Shown: piece after piece, positions 16,342-25,624 of the stretch | Position numbering within the stretch: the stretch's first letter is position 1 | Layout: every line of letters begins with the position of its first letter | Source of the DNA: JAAYCI01 sp031549285 | GTDB lineage: Bacteria; Bacillota; Clostridia; Oscillospirales; Ruminococcaceae | Assembly: GCA_031549285.1 (NCBI GenBank) | Contig: JAVBPZ010000002.1 | Location: forward strand, 62,001-126,000 | Length of the DNA: 64,000 nt | Direction: 5' to 3' | The notes under the pieces: model-generated | Database searches by the model: none | The model's input: only the letters and a program-made list of their open reading frames with translations | Told to the model about the DNA's origin: nothing | Position numbers and translations under genes: made by a program

Positions 16342-17517
16342 ATGAAAGAAATCGAACTGAAATATGGCTGCAACCCAAACCAGATTCCGGCGCGCATTTT
16401 TGCCACCGAGGGCGAGCTGCCGGTACAGGTGCTGAACGGCCGCCCTGGCTACATCAATTTTTTGGACGCGCTGAACGCCTGGCAGCTGGTGGCGGAACTG
16501 GAACGCGCCACCGGCCTGCCGGCAGCTACTTCCTTTAAGCACGTGTCCCCCGCCGGCGCGGCGGTGGGCCTGCCGCTGACCGACCTGTTGCGCCAGATTT
16601 ACTTTGTGGACGCGGATGCTGAACTGTCCCCGCTGGCTTGCGCATACGCGCGTGCCCGCGGCGCCGACCGCATGTCCAGCTACGGGGACTGGGTTGCCCT
16701 GTCCGCCATCTGTGACGAAGCCACCGCAAAACTGCTGCAGCACGAGGTCAGCGACGGTGTTATTGCCCCGGGCTACACCCCCGAGGCACTGGCCATTCTG
16801 TCCGCCAAGCGAAAGGGCAGTTACAACGTGGTACAGGTGGACCCCGCCTATCAGCCGCCGGCGGTGGAACACAAGGACGTTTTCGGGGTCACCTTTGAGC
16901 AAGGACACAACAATATTGTCATTGACGCGTCGCTGCTGACCGACCTGCCCACCCGCAGAAAAACCCTGACCGAGGCGCAAAAACGCGACCTGCTCATTTC
17001 GCTCATTACCCTGAAATACACCCAGTCAAACTCGGTGTGTTATGTGAAGGACGGCCAGGCCATCGGCGTGGGCGCCGGCCAGCAAAGCCGTATCCACTGC
17101 ACCCGCCTGGCCGGGAACAAGGCCGACAGCTGGCACCTGCGGCAGCACGAAAAGGTGCTAGCCCTACCCTTCATCGCGGGCATCGGCCGCGCCGACCGCG
17201 ACAACACCATAGACCAGTATATTTCCGACGACGCAGACGATGTGCTGGCCGACGGCGCATGGCAGCGCCTGTTCACCAACCGGCCGGAGCCTTTCACACG
17301 AGAGCAGCGCGCGGCGTACCTGACCACCGTTACCGGTGTCGCCCTGGGCAGTGACGCCTTCTTCCCCTTTGGCGATAACATCGAGCGCGCGCACCGCAGC
17401 GGGGTTACCAGCATCGCCCAGCCCGGCGGTTCCATCCGGGACGACAATGTCATTGCCACCTGTGACAAATATAATATCGCCATGGCGTTCACCGGCCTGC
17501 GGTTGTTCCATCACTGA
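16342..17517 (+). CDS. AICAR formyltransferase, stand-alone (PurH C-terminal domain only)
   Basis: 391 residues. It corresponds to the C-terminal transformylase domain of PurH with no cyclohydrolase domain in front. It transfers the formyl group of 10-formyl-THF to AICAR. Motifs: ELKYGCNPNQIPAR at the N-terminus, FKHVSPAGAAVG (the Lys-His pair important for catalysis), KYTQSNSVCYVKDGQAIG and GAGQQSRIHCTRLAG. The C-terminus is SIRDDNVIATCDKYNIAM. An AAAGGAG site precedes the ATG. It lies 180 nt after the IMP cyclohydrolase gene; that gap shows no clear signal. Confidence 0.93.
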   Translation: MKEIELKYGCNPNQIPARIFATEGELPVQVLNGRPGYINFLDALNAWQLVAELERATGLPAATSFKHVSPAGAAVGLPLTDLLRQIYFVDADAELSPLACAYARARGADRMSSYGDWVALSAICDEATAKLLQHEVSDGVIAPGYTPEALAILSAKRKGSYNVVQVDPAYQPPAVEHKDVFGVTFEQGHNNIVIDASLLTDLPTRRKTLTEAQKRDLLISLITLKYTQSNSVCYVKDGQAIGVGAGQQSRIHCTRLAGNKADSWHLRQHEKVLALPFIAGIGRADRDNTIDQYISDDADDVLADGAWQRLFTNRPEPFTREQRAAYLTTVTGVALGSDAFFPFGDNIERAHRSGVTSIAQPGGSIRDDNVIATCDKYNIAMAFTGLRLFHH

Positions 17518-17644
17518 AACTTCTTGGTGTACAGTTTCACTTGTGAAACTTTTTCTTATTTTTGTACATTCCATCCCCTATGCCAACAGGAAAAACCACC
17601 ATACCCACCGGCAAAATATCACCCATGTCTGGAGGAAACGCATC

Positions 17645-18952
17645 GTGAAGGTTGCGGTTATTGGAAGCGGCGGGCGCGAACACGCCATCATAAAAAAACT
17701 GGCGCGCAGCCCCCTGTGCAGCGAGATTGTTGCCATACCGGGCAACGGCGGCATTGCCGCGGACGCCCGCTGCGTAGACATACCGGCCACCGATATAGAC
17801 GCCGTGGTGCTGTTCTGCCGCCAAAACCAGTTTCAGTATGTGGTGGTAGCCCCGGACGACCCGCTGGCCGCCGGCATGGTGGACGCGCTGGCCGCGCAGG
17901 GCATACCGGCCTTTGGCCCAAACAAAGCCGCCGCACAGATAGAGGCCAGCAAGGTCTTTTCCAAAAACCTGATGAAAAAATATAACATCCCCACTGCGGG
18001 GTACGAGGTTTTTTCCGACTCTAAAAAAGCCCTTGCCTATATCACAAAAGCCGGCCGCTTCCCGGTTGTCATAAAAGCGGACGGCCTGGCCCTGGGCAAA
18101 GGGGTGCTCATCTGCCAAACGCTGGAGGAAGCCAAAGACGGCCTGACCAGCATCATGGAGGACAAAATCTTTGGCAAAAGCGGCAGCCAGGTGGTGGTGG
18201 AGGAATTCCTGACTGGCCCCGAGGTTAGCGTGCTCAGCTTTTGCGACGGTGAGACCCTGGTACCCATGGTTTCCAGCATGGACCACAAGCGCGCGCTGGA
18301 CGGGGATGAGGGGCTGAACACCGGCGGCATGGGCACCGTAGCGCCAAACCCGTATTACACCCCTGAAATGGCCGAGCGCTGCATGCAGGAAATTTTCCTG
18401 CCCACCGTGCGCGCCATGCAGGCAGAGGGCGCCCCCTTTAAGGGCTGCCTGTATTTTGGCCTGATGCTGACGCCCGACGGACCAAAGGTCATTGAGTACA
18501 ACTGCCGCTTCGGCGACCCTGAAACCCAGGTAGTACTGCCGCTGCTGGAAAGCGACCTGCTGGAAATACTGTACGCCTGCACGCAGGGCAACCTGACCGC
18601 CGACATGGTGAAATTTTCTGACCGCAGCGCCGCCTGTGTCATCATGGCCAGCGGCGGCTACCCGGGAAAATATGAAACCGGGCTGCCCATAACCGGCCTG
18701 CCCGCCGCGGGAAAGGTGCCAAAGGTAGACATATATCACGCCGGCACCCGCCTGCAGGGCGGCATGGTGCGCACCGCGGGCGGCCGGGTACTGGGTGTTA
18801 CCGCCACCGGCCCGGTGCTTTCGCTGGCCCTGAAGCGCGCCTACAAGGCAGTGCGTAAAATCTCGTTCGATGGCGCCTTTTACCGCAAGGACATCGGTAA
18901 GCGTGCGCTGGAACAGCTGGGCGAAGACCCCGCCACCATCCTGCCACGCTAG
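17645..18952 (+). CDS. purD: Phosphoribosylamine-glycine ligase (GAR synthetase)
   Basis: 435 residues from a GTG start with TGGAGGAAA upstream; the frame is open further upstream without such a site. It joins phosphoribosylamine and glycine using ATP. The ATP-grasp layout is clear: VIGSGGREHAI at the N-terminus, FPVVIKADGLALGKGV, EEFLTGPEVSVLSF, NTGGMGTVAPNP and EYNCRFGDPETQVVLP. The C-terminal domain ends in the usual RAYKAVRKISFDGAFYRKDIG region. It follows the AICAR formyltransferase gene after 127 nt. Confidence 0.96.
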   Translation: MKVAVIGSGGREHAIIKKLARSPLCSEIVAIPGNGGIAADARCVDIPATDIDAVVLFCRQNQFQYVVVAPDDPLAAGMVDALAAQGIPAFGPNKAAAQIEASKVFSKNLMKKYNIPTAGYEVFSDSKKALAYITKAGRFPVVIKADGLALGKGVLICQTLEEAKDGLTSIMEDKIFGKSGSQVVVEEFLTGPEVSVLSFCDGETLVPMVSSMDHKRALDGDEGLNTGGMGTVAPNPYYTPEMAERCMQEIFLPTVRAMQAEGAPFKGCLYFGLMLTPDGPKVIEYNCRFGDPETQVVLPLLESDLLEILYACTQGNLTADMVKFSDRSAACVIMASGGYPGKYETGLPITGLPAAGKVPKVDIYHAGTRLQGGMVRTAGGRVLGVTATGPVLSLALKRAYKAVRKISFDGAFYRKDIGKRALEQLGEDPATILPR

Positions 18953-19096
18953 GTACATACTGATTTCATCCCTATACAAACACTCTCTTTTTTCTTTGTG
19001 CCTTCGCACAGTTAGCCGTATGAAACTCATTCTTTGCTGCGGTTGTGCCGCTGAACCCCTTGTCCAAAAAAACAACACATCTCCGGGAGGTAGCAC

Positions 19097-22000
19097 ATGG
19101 TCCATCGTGTCTATGTTGAAAAAAATACCGACTATGCGGTAGAGGCCGCCGGCCTGCGCGAGGAATTTGTCTCGCTGTTGGGCATACCGTCCCTACAGGA
19201 GTTACGCATAGTTAACCGATACGATGTGGAAGGCATTTCACAGGAACTGTTCCTGCAGTGCATACCAATGGTGTTCAGCGAACCGCCGCTGGACCTGGTC
19301 AGCCATATCCTGCCCCGGGGGGATTTTGTCTTCGCGTCTGAGTACCTGCCCGGCCAGTTTGACCAGCGGGCAGACTCCGCCGCCGAATGCATCCAGCTAA
19401 TCAGCCAAGGCGAGCGCCCGCTGGTGCGCAGTGCCAAGGTATATGTGCTGAACGGCAGCTTCACTGAGGAGGAAAAGGCCGCCATCCAAAAATACCTCAT
19501 CAACCCGGTGGAGGCGCGGCTGGCGGACACCGCGGAAAAAGATACCCTGCGCATGGAATATCCCACGCCACCCCCCATAGAAACGCTGGACGGTTTCCTG
19601 TCGCTGGAAAAAGAACGTATGCCGGATTTCATCGCGCAGTATGGCCTTGCCATGGACGTAGATGACCTGGCCTTTTGTCAGCAGTATTTTGCCATGGAGG
19701 GCCGCGCGCCCACTATTACCGAGCTGCGCATGATCGACACCTACTGGAGCGATCACTGCCGCCATACCACCTTTGGCACCCACCTGGACAACGTGGTCAT
19801 TGCCGACGAAAAGGTGCTGAAAAGCTACCATTTGTACCAACAGCTGCGGGAAGAGGTATACACCGGCAAAAAGCCAAAGCCACAAACCCTGATGGACATC
19901 GCCACCATTGGCGCGCGCGCGCTGAAGGGGCGCGGCGTGTTAACAGACCTGGACGAAAGCGACGAAATAAACGCCTGCAGCGTGAAGATACAGGCCGACA
20001 ACAACGGCGAACTGGAAGACTGGCTGCTGCTGTTTAAAAACGAAACGCACAACCACCCCACCGAGATTGAGCCCTTCGGCGGGGCAGCCACCTGCATTGG
20101 CGGGGCTATACGCGACCCGCTGGCAAACCGTGGCTATGTGTTCGGCGCCATGCGTGTTACCGGCGCGGGCAACCCGCTGGTTCCGGTAAGCGAAACACTG
20201 CCCGGTAAGCTGCCGCAGCGAAAGCTGGTTACCACCGCCGCCGCGGGCTATTCTAGCTATGGCAACCAAATAGGCCTGGCCACCGGCCAGGTAACCGAGA
20301 TATACCACCCAGGCTATATCGCCAAACGCATGGAGGTGGGCGCGGTGCTGGGCGCGGTGCCGCTTAGTTCTGTGCGCCGCGACACCCCGGCCCCGGGCGA
20401 CATCGTCATTTTGCTGGGCGGGCGCACCGGGCGCGACGGCTGCGGCGGGGCCACCGGCTCCAGCAAAGCACACAAGGTGGAAAGCCTGGAAAGCTGCGGC
20501 GCCGAGGTGCAAAAAGGCAACCCGCCGGTGGAACGAAAGCTGCAGCGTTTATTCCGCAACCCGGAGGCCACCTGCCTGATTCGCCGCTGCAATGATTTTG
20601 GCGCCGGCGGCGTGTCGGTTGCCATAGGGGAACTGGCCGACGGTTTGCACATAGACCTGTCCGCCGTTCCCAAAAAATACGACGGCCTGGATGGCACAGA
20701 GTTGGCTATCAGCGAAAGCCAGGAGCGTATGGCCGTGGTTGTGGAAATGAAAGACGCCCGCCGGTTTATCGCACTGGCGGAGGAAGAAAACCTGGAGGCA
20801 ACCCCGGTGGCGGTGGTTACCGAGGAAAACCGTCTGGTCATGAAGTGGAACGGCGATGTGATCGTGAACATCAGCCGCGACTTTTTAAACTCGAACGGCG
20901 CGGTGAAACACGCCGACGCCAGCGTGGAACCACTGCCCATACCCAGCTGCCCGCCGCCCGCCGGCGAAACTTTCGCCGAAAAATTGCTGGCGCTCGCGGC
21001 GGATTTAAACCACTGCAGCCAAAAGGGCCTGTCCGAGCGGTTCGATTCCACCATTGGCGCGGCCACGGTGGTCATGCCGTTTGGCGGTAAGCACCAGCTA
21101 ACCCCAAACCAGGCGCTGGTCATGAAGCTGCCGGTAGACGGCGAAACCAGCACCTGCAGCGGCATGGCGTTTGGGTTCGACCCATACATTTCCGAACAAA
21201 ACCCCTATGCCGGGGCCTACCTGGCGGTGGTGGAAAGCGTGGCGAAACTGGCCGCGTCCGGCTTCCCGCTGGAAAACGTTCACCTTTCCTTCCAGGAATA
21301 TTTCGAGCGTCTGCGCGGCGAGGCTGCCCGCTGGGGCAAGCCTTTCGCAAGCCTGCTGGGCGCCCTGCAGGCGCAAATAGACCTGGGCGTTGCGGCTATC
21401 GGTGGCAAGGACTCCATGTCCGGGAGCTTTGAGGAACTGGACGTTCCGCCTACGCTCATTTCTTTTGCGGTGGCGCACGGCAACACCGCCTCCATCATCA
21501 GCCCAGAGTTCGAACTACCCGGCAGCAAGGTGGTCTGGCTACGCGCGGCCACGGCAGACGGCCTTTTGCCCAGCCCCGCCAGCTACAAGCTGCTGTTGGC
21601 GCAGGTGGAAAAACTCATCCGGGACAAGCAGGTACTCTCCGCCTACACCCCCGGCCGCGGCGGCGTGGCCGAGGCGCTATTTAAAATGTCGCTGGGCAAC
21701 CGCGTGGGCCTGCGGCTGGATAAAACACTGGATCTGGACCGCCTGTTCGCCCCGGCGTTTGGTTCCTTTGTGCTGGAACTGGCCGAGGATCTGGACATTG
21801 GCGAAGTCCTGGGCGAAACCACCGGCAGTTATTCCTTTGTGCACAGCGACGAAGAAATAGACCTGGCGCCCATTCAGGAAAGCTGGGAAGCAAAGCTGGA
21901 ACCGGTACTGCCGTACCGTCAGCCGTCCTCCGATACCGCTGTGGAGGCCATCTCCTGCCCGGTGGACAAAAAACAGCGCAAAGCTCCTAAAATAGGCGTG

Positions 22001-22804
22001 ACAAAACCGAAGGTATTGATCCCCGTTTTCCCTGGCACGAACTGTGAATACGACACCGCCCGCGCGCTGCGCCGCGCCGGGGCGGATCCCCAAACCTATA
22101 TTATCCGCAACCTGACCCCAGACGCCGTGGCCCGCAGCGCCGAGGATTTGGCAAAGCTGATAGACGCCAGCCAGATTCTGGTATTGCCAGGCGGCTTTTC
22201 CGGCGGCGACGAACCGGAGGGCAGCGCCAAACTCATCACCTCATTTTTCCGCGGGCCCGCCGTGGCCGAGGCCGTCACCCGCCTGCTGGAGCAACGCGAC
22301 GGCCTGATGCTGGGCATCTGCAACGGCTTTCAGGCATTGATAAAACTGGGCCTGGTTCCGTATGGCCGCATTACAGACGCCACTGAAAACAGCCCCACCC
22401 TCACCTTTAACACCATCGGCCGCCACCAAAGCATGCTGGTAAACACCCGCGTCGCATCAAACCTTTCCCCCTGGCTGATGCACGAGGCGGTGGGCACCAC
22501 GCACACGGTGGCCATCAGCCACGGCGAGGGCCGCTTCGTCGCACCGGAAAATGCTCTCGCCGCGCTGGTGCAAAACGGGCAGGTCGCCTCGCAATATGTG
22601 GACCTGGCCGGCAACCCCACCATGGACGTGCGCCATAACCCGAACGGCAGCCTGCTTGCCATCGAGGGCATTACCAGCCCGGACGGCCGTGTACTGGGAA
22701 AAATGGGCCACACTGAGCGCAGCGGCAACCGCCTGTACATCAATGTGCCCGGCAACAAATACCAAAAATTGTTCGAGGGCGGCGTGGATTATTTCAAAAT
22801 TTAG
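19097..22804 (+). CDS. purL: Phosphoribosylformylglycinamidine synthase, single-chain form
   Basis: 1235 residues. It converts FGAR to FGAM with glutamine and ATP. Many Firmicutes split this enzyme into PurS, PurL and PurQ; here all parts are fused, as in other Clostridia. An N-terminal PurS-like region is followed by the synthetase with YWSDHCRHTTF and ETHNHPTEIEPFGGAATC. The C-terminal glutaminase (from ~residue 970) has PVFPGTNCEYDT, nucleophile Cys in LGICNGFQ, and His/Glu in SHGEGRF. The ATG has GGGAGG upstream. Confidence 0.96.
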   Translation: MVHRVYVEKNTDYAVEAAGLREEFVSLLGIPSLQELRIVNRYDVEGISQELFLQCIPMVFSEPPLDLVSHILPRGDFVFASEYLPGQFDQRADSAAECIQLISQGERPLVRSAKVYVLNGSFTEEEKAAIQKYLINPVEARLADTAEKDTLRMEYPTPPPIETLDGFLSLEKERMPDFIAQYGLAMDVDDLAFCQQYFAMEGRAPTITELRMIDTYWSDHCRHTTFGTHLDNVVIADEKVLKSYHLYQQLREEVYTGKKPKPQTLMDIATIGARALKGRGVLTDLDESDEINACSVKIQADNNGELEDWLLLFKNETHNHPTEIEPFGGAATCIGGAIRDPLANRGYVFGAMRVTGAGNPLVPVSETLPGKLPQRKLVTTAAAGYSSYGNQIGLATGQVTEIYHPGYIAKRMEVGAVLGAVPLSSVRRDTPAPGDIVILLGGRTGRDGCGGATGSSKAHKVESLESCGAEVQKGNPPVERKLQRLFRNPEATCLIRRCNDFGAGGVSVAIGELADGLHIDLSAVPKKYDGLDGTELAISESQERMAVVVEMKDARRFIALAEEENLEATPVAVVTEENRLVMKWNGDVIVNISRDFLNSNGAVKHADASVEPLPIPSCPPPAGETFAEKLLALAADLNHCSQKGLSERFDSTIGAATVVMPFGGKHQLTPNQALVMKLPVDGETSTCSGMAFGFDPYISEQNPYAGAYLAVVESVAKLAASGFPLENVHLSFQEYFERLRGEAARWGKPFASLLGALQAQIDLGVAAIGGKDSMSGSFEELDVPPTLISFAVAHGNTASIISPEFELPGSKVVWLRAATADGLLPSPASYKLLLAQVEKLIRDKQVLSAYTPGRGGVAEALFKMSLGNRVGLRLDKTLDLDRLFAPAFGSFVLELAEDLDIGEVLGETTGSYSFVHSDEEIDLAPIQESWEAKLEPVLPYRQPSSDTAVEAISCPVDKKQRKAPKIGVTKPKVLIPVFPGTNCEYDTARALRRAGADPQTYIIRNLTPDAVARSAEDLAKLIDASQILVLPGGFSGGDEPEGSAKLITSFFRGPAVAEAVTRLLEQRDGLMLGICNGFQALIKLGLVPYGRITDATENSPTLTFNTIGRHQSMLVNTRVASNLSPWLMHEAVGTTHTVAISHGEGRFVAPENALAALVQNGQVASQYVDLAGNPTMDVRHNPNGSLLAIEGITSPDGRVLGKMGHTERSGNRLYINVPGNKYQKLFEGGVDYFKI

Positions 22805-22894
22805 CGTTCCTTCCCCACCCAAAATTTCATGCGCCGTACTGTTTTTTACTTTTTTTGCAACGCCCTTCCCGAACACCAACCCGGAGGTATCAAA

Positions 22895-24328
22895 ATGCCG
22901 CACGACAAATATATTTCTCCGTTTGAAACACGTTACGCCTCGGACGAAATGCAGTATATTTTTTCCGAGGACAACAAGTTTCGCACCTGGCGCCGGCTGT
23001 GGATTGCCCTGGCGCGCGCGGAAAAAGCCGAGGGCCTGCCCATCACCGACGCACAGATTGCCGAGCTGGAAGCCCACAAGGACGACATTAACTACGACGT
23101 GGCCATCGCCCGTGAAAAGGAAGTGCGCCACGACGTCATGAGCCATGTGTACGCCTACGGCGTGCAGTGCCCCGGCGCGAAAGGCATCATTCACCTGGGC
23201 GCCACCAGCTGCTATGTGGGGGACAACACCGATATTTTGGTCATGAAACAGGCGCTGGGCGTGGTGCGGCGCAAACTGCTGGGTGTGGTGCGCCTGCTGG
23301 CCAGTTTCGCCGACCAATATAAAGACCTGCCCACCCTCGCCTACACCCACCTGCAGCCGGCCCAGCTAACCACTGTGGGCAAGCGCGCCACCCTGTGGCT
23401 GAATGAACTGGTGATGGACTGTGAAGAGGTGGACTACCGGCTGGCAGGCCTTCAGCTGCTGGGCAGCAAAGGCACCACCGGCACGCAGGCCAGCTTCATG
23501 GAACTGTTCGCCGGCGACGAAGGAAAAATTCACCGGGTGGAGCAAGCCATCGCCGCGGAAATGGGCATGGAAAAGGTGGTGCCGGTTTCCGGCCAAACCT
23601 ACTCGCGCAAGGTGGATTTCGCTGTGTTATCCGCCTTGTCGGGCCTGGCGCAAAGTGCCTCAAAATTCGCCAGCGACCTGCGCATTTTACAAAGCTTTAA
23701 AGAAATAGAGGAACCGTTTGGCGCTTCGCAAATCGGTTCCTCCGCCATGCCGTACAAGCGCAACCCCATGCGGTGCGAGCGCATCTCGGCTCTGTCCCGT
23801 TACATCATAACCGACTGCCAAAACCCCGCCCTTACCGCCGCGTCACAGTGGTTCGAACGCACACTGGATGATTCCGCCAACCGCCGCATTGCCATTCCGG
23901 AGGCGTTCCTGGCGGCGGATGCGGTGCTGAACCTGCTTTTGAATATCTGCGACGGGCTGGTGGTCTACCCCAAGGTCATTGCCGCGCGCATTGCGGCGGA
24001 GCTGCCGTTCATGGCCACCGAGAACATCATGATGCAGGCCGTGAAAAAAGGCGGTGACCGGCAGGAACTGCACGAAAAACTGCGCGCGCATTCCCTGGCC
24101 GCCGCCCGGGCAGTAAAGGAAGACGGCCTGCCAAACGACCTGCTGGCGCGCATTGCGGCGGACGCCGCCTTTGGCCTTACCGCGGACGACCTGGCCCAAA
24201 CGCTGAACCCCGCGGACTTTGTGGGCCGCGCCCCGCAGCAGGTTACCCAGTACCTGCGGGAGGTCATTCAGCCGCTGCTGGCCCGGTACCCGGACACCGC
24301 CGAAGGAAAAACCGAACTGACGGTTTAG
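22895..24328 (+). CDS. purB: Adenylosuccinate lyase
   Basis: 477 residues. It removes fumarate from SAICAR and from adenylosuccinate. The start (ATG at 22895, CGGAGG upstream) gives the normal N-terminus YISPFETRYAS. Motifs: HLGATSCYVGDNTD and THLQPAQ around the active-site His, and the fumarase/lyase signature GSSAMPYKRNPMRCERI. Last gene of the cluster; a terminator follows at 24433-24490. SAICAR is made by PurC, whose gene is not in this window. Confidence 0.96.
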   Translation: MPHDKYISPFETRYASDEMQYIFSEDNKFRTWRRLWIALARAEKAEGLPITDAQIAELEAHKDDINYDVAIAREKEVRHDVMSHVYAYGVQCPGAKGIIHLGATSCYVGDNTDILVMKQALGVVRRKLLGVVRLLASFADQYKDLPTLAYTHLQPAQLTTVGKRATLWLNELVMDCEEVDYRLAGLQLLGSKGTTGTQASFMELFAGDEGKIHRVEQAIAAEMGMEKVVPVSGQTYSRKVDFAVLSALSGLAQSASKFASDLRILQSFKEIEEPFGASQIGSSAMPYKRNPMRCERISALSRYIITDCQNPALTAASQWFERTLDDSANRRIAIPEAFLAADAVLNLLLNICDGLVVYPKVIAARIAAELPFMATENIMMQAVKKGGDRQELHEKLRAHSLAAARAVKEDGLPNDLLARIAADAAFGLTADDLAQTLNPADFVGRAPQQVTQYLREVIQPLLARYPDTAEGKTELTV

Positions 24329-24432
24329 CCCACTTCATGCAGAGTGGGTTAGAACATCCGCAGAATTCATTTTGGTATCCCGGTTTTGAATCCCATACAC
24401 CGCCAATTTTTCCAAAAAATCGTATACACAAG

Positions 24433-24490
24433 AAACCCCCTTCGGGCCGCGCGCTGTGCGCGGGTACCCCACGGGGGTTTCTATTTTACT
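24433..24490 (+). terminator. Terminator of the purine cluster
   Basis: AAACCCCC (24433-24440) pairs with GGGGGTTT (24473-24480), with an inner CGCGC/GCGCG stem, followed by CTATTTTACT. The remaining bases to 24620 show nothing I can assign. Confidence 0.75.
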
Positions 24491-24620
24491 CTAGCGCCTA
24501 TTTTACTCCAGAGCAAAGGTTTTCCTTGTTAAATGGCGTACGGAAGAAAACATAGCGCATCGGCGTGTAGGCAAATTCTGCGTCATATCTACGGAATTCG
24601 CTCTCAAACTCCAGGCGGGT

Positions 24621-25499
24621 TTACCCTATCCCAATGACCGCGTCACCGGTGCTGGCGCCGGTGTCCGTGACACCCGCGTCTCCGTTCAGCAGGCCCACAT
24701 ATTCCTCCAGCGACTGCACACCCAGTTCCGCTATTTTCTGCGCGTGGTTCACCCCCACATATCGGTAGTGCCACGGCTCATACGCCACGCCGGTCACCTC
24801 TTCCTGGCCGTCGCGGTACCGCAGAATAAACCCATATTCTACCGCGTGTTCCTGCAGCCAATCAAACGCCGGGGTGTTTTCAAAGGTTTCTTCCAGCGAA
24901 CCAATGTCCATGGCCAGGCCCGCCTCGTGCTCGCTGGTTCCGGGAATGGCATAGTACCGCCGGGTCAGGCGGGTGGCTTCTTCCTCGCTGTACCCCTGGC
25001 TCATGTAGTTTTGGATGCTGTTGTTGTAGTTGGTCAGCTGATGCTCGTGGCTGCGGTAGCCGGAAATAGGCAGCAGGGTCACTCCATCCGCCGCCGCCGC
25101 TTCCTTCATGGCCAGAAACGCCGCCGCCGCGGGCGCGTCCATGGTGTGGCCGTTGCCCACATCTACCAGGTTCATTTCGTAATCATCCGGAATTAAATGG
25201 GTCGCGTTGAACAGCGGCGGAATACCCGCCACGTCAAACTCCCCCGTGGCCGCCGGCAGTATAGACGGCACCGGCGTGGGGTTCACATTGCTGGCCGGTG
25301 CCGAAACTGCCAACGAATCCGGCAACCCGGTCACCGCACCCGCCGCCTGGCTTTTGTCGCTGAACAGCAGCGCCAGCACCAGCATAACCACCACCAGCGA
25401 CGCCAACACCACTGCCCCGGTCATGCGCTGCCGGCGCATCTTTTTCTTCCTTGTCCGCGTGGTTCGGCGGCGGTAAACATTGCTTTGGCTCTGTTGCAT
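24621..25499 (-). CDS. Membrane-anchored D-Ala-D-Ala carboxypeptidase, VanY/M15B family
   Basis: 292 residues. A very basic N-terminus (YRRRTTRTRKKK) leads into one transmembrane segment (~residues 27-47) and a Ser/Pro-rich spacer. The M15B peptidase domain follows. Zinc motifs are present: SEHEAGLAMDI (His and Asp) and EPWHYRYVG (Glu/His); the substrate-side GYRSHEHQ is also seen. It trims the terminal D-Ala from peptidoglycan stem peptides outside the membrane. The ATG at 25499 was preferred over one 42 nt upstream because it begins the basic stretch; both have only moderate ribosome sites. It lies 125 nt downstream of the zinc-ribbon gene. Confidence 0.88.
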   Translation of the reverse strand: MQQSQSNVYRRRTTRTRKKKMRRQRMTGAVVLASLVVVMLVLALLFSDKSQAAGAVTGLPDSLAVSAPASNVNPTPVPSILPAATGEFDVAGIPPLFNATHLIPDDYEMNLVDVGNGHTMDAPAAAAFLAMKEAAAADGVTLLPISGYRSHEHQLTNYNNSIQNYMSQGYSEEEATRLTRRYYAIPGTSEHEAGLAMDIGSLEETFENTPAFDWLQEHAVEYGFILRYRDGQEEVTGVAYEPWHYRYVGVNHAQKIAELGVQSLEEYVGLLNGDAGVTDTGASTGDAVIGIG

Positions 25500-25624
25500 A
25501 TGTATCGTATTTCCTTCCCTGCGGGCACACGTGCCCGTCATCCAGACCGCATTTCCTGTTAAAAGAATCTGCCGATTCCCCCGGCTATCCCGTCTGGCCG
25601 CATTGCTGCACCATCCAGCGTCCG

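Noticed and set aside
17537..19105. 522-codon minus-strand frame opposite purD
   Set aside because: Composition (His, Gln, Gly, Val) and full overlap with a clear purD gene mark it as an antisense shadow.
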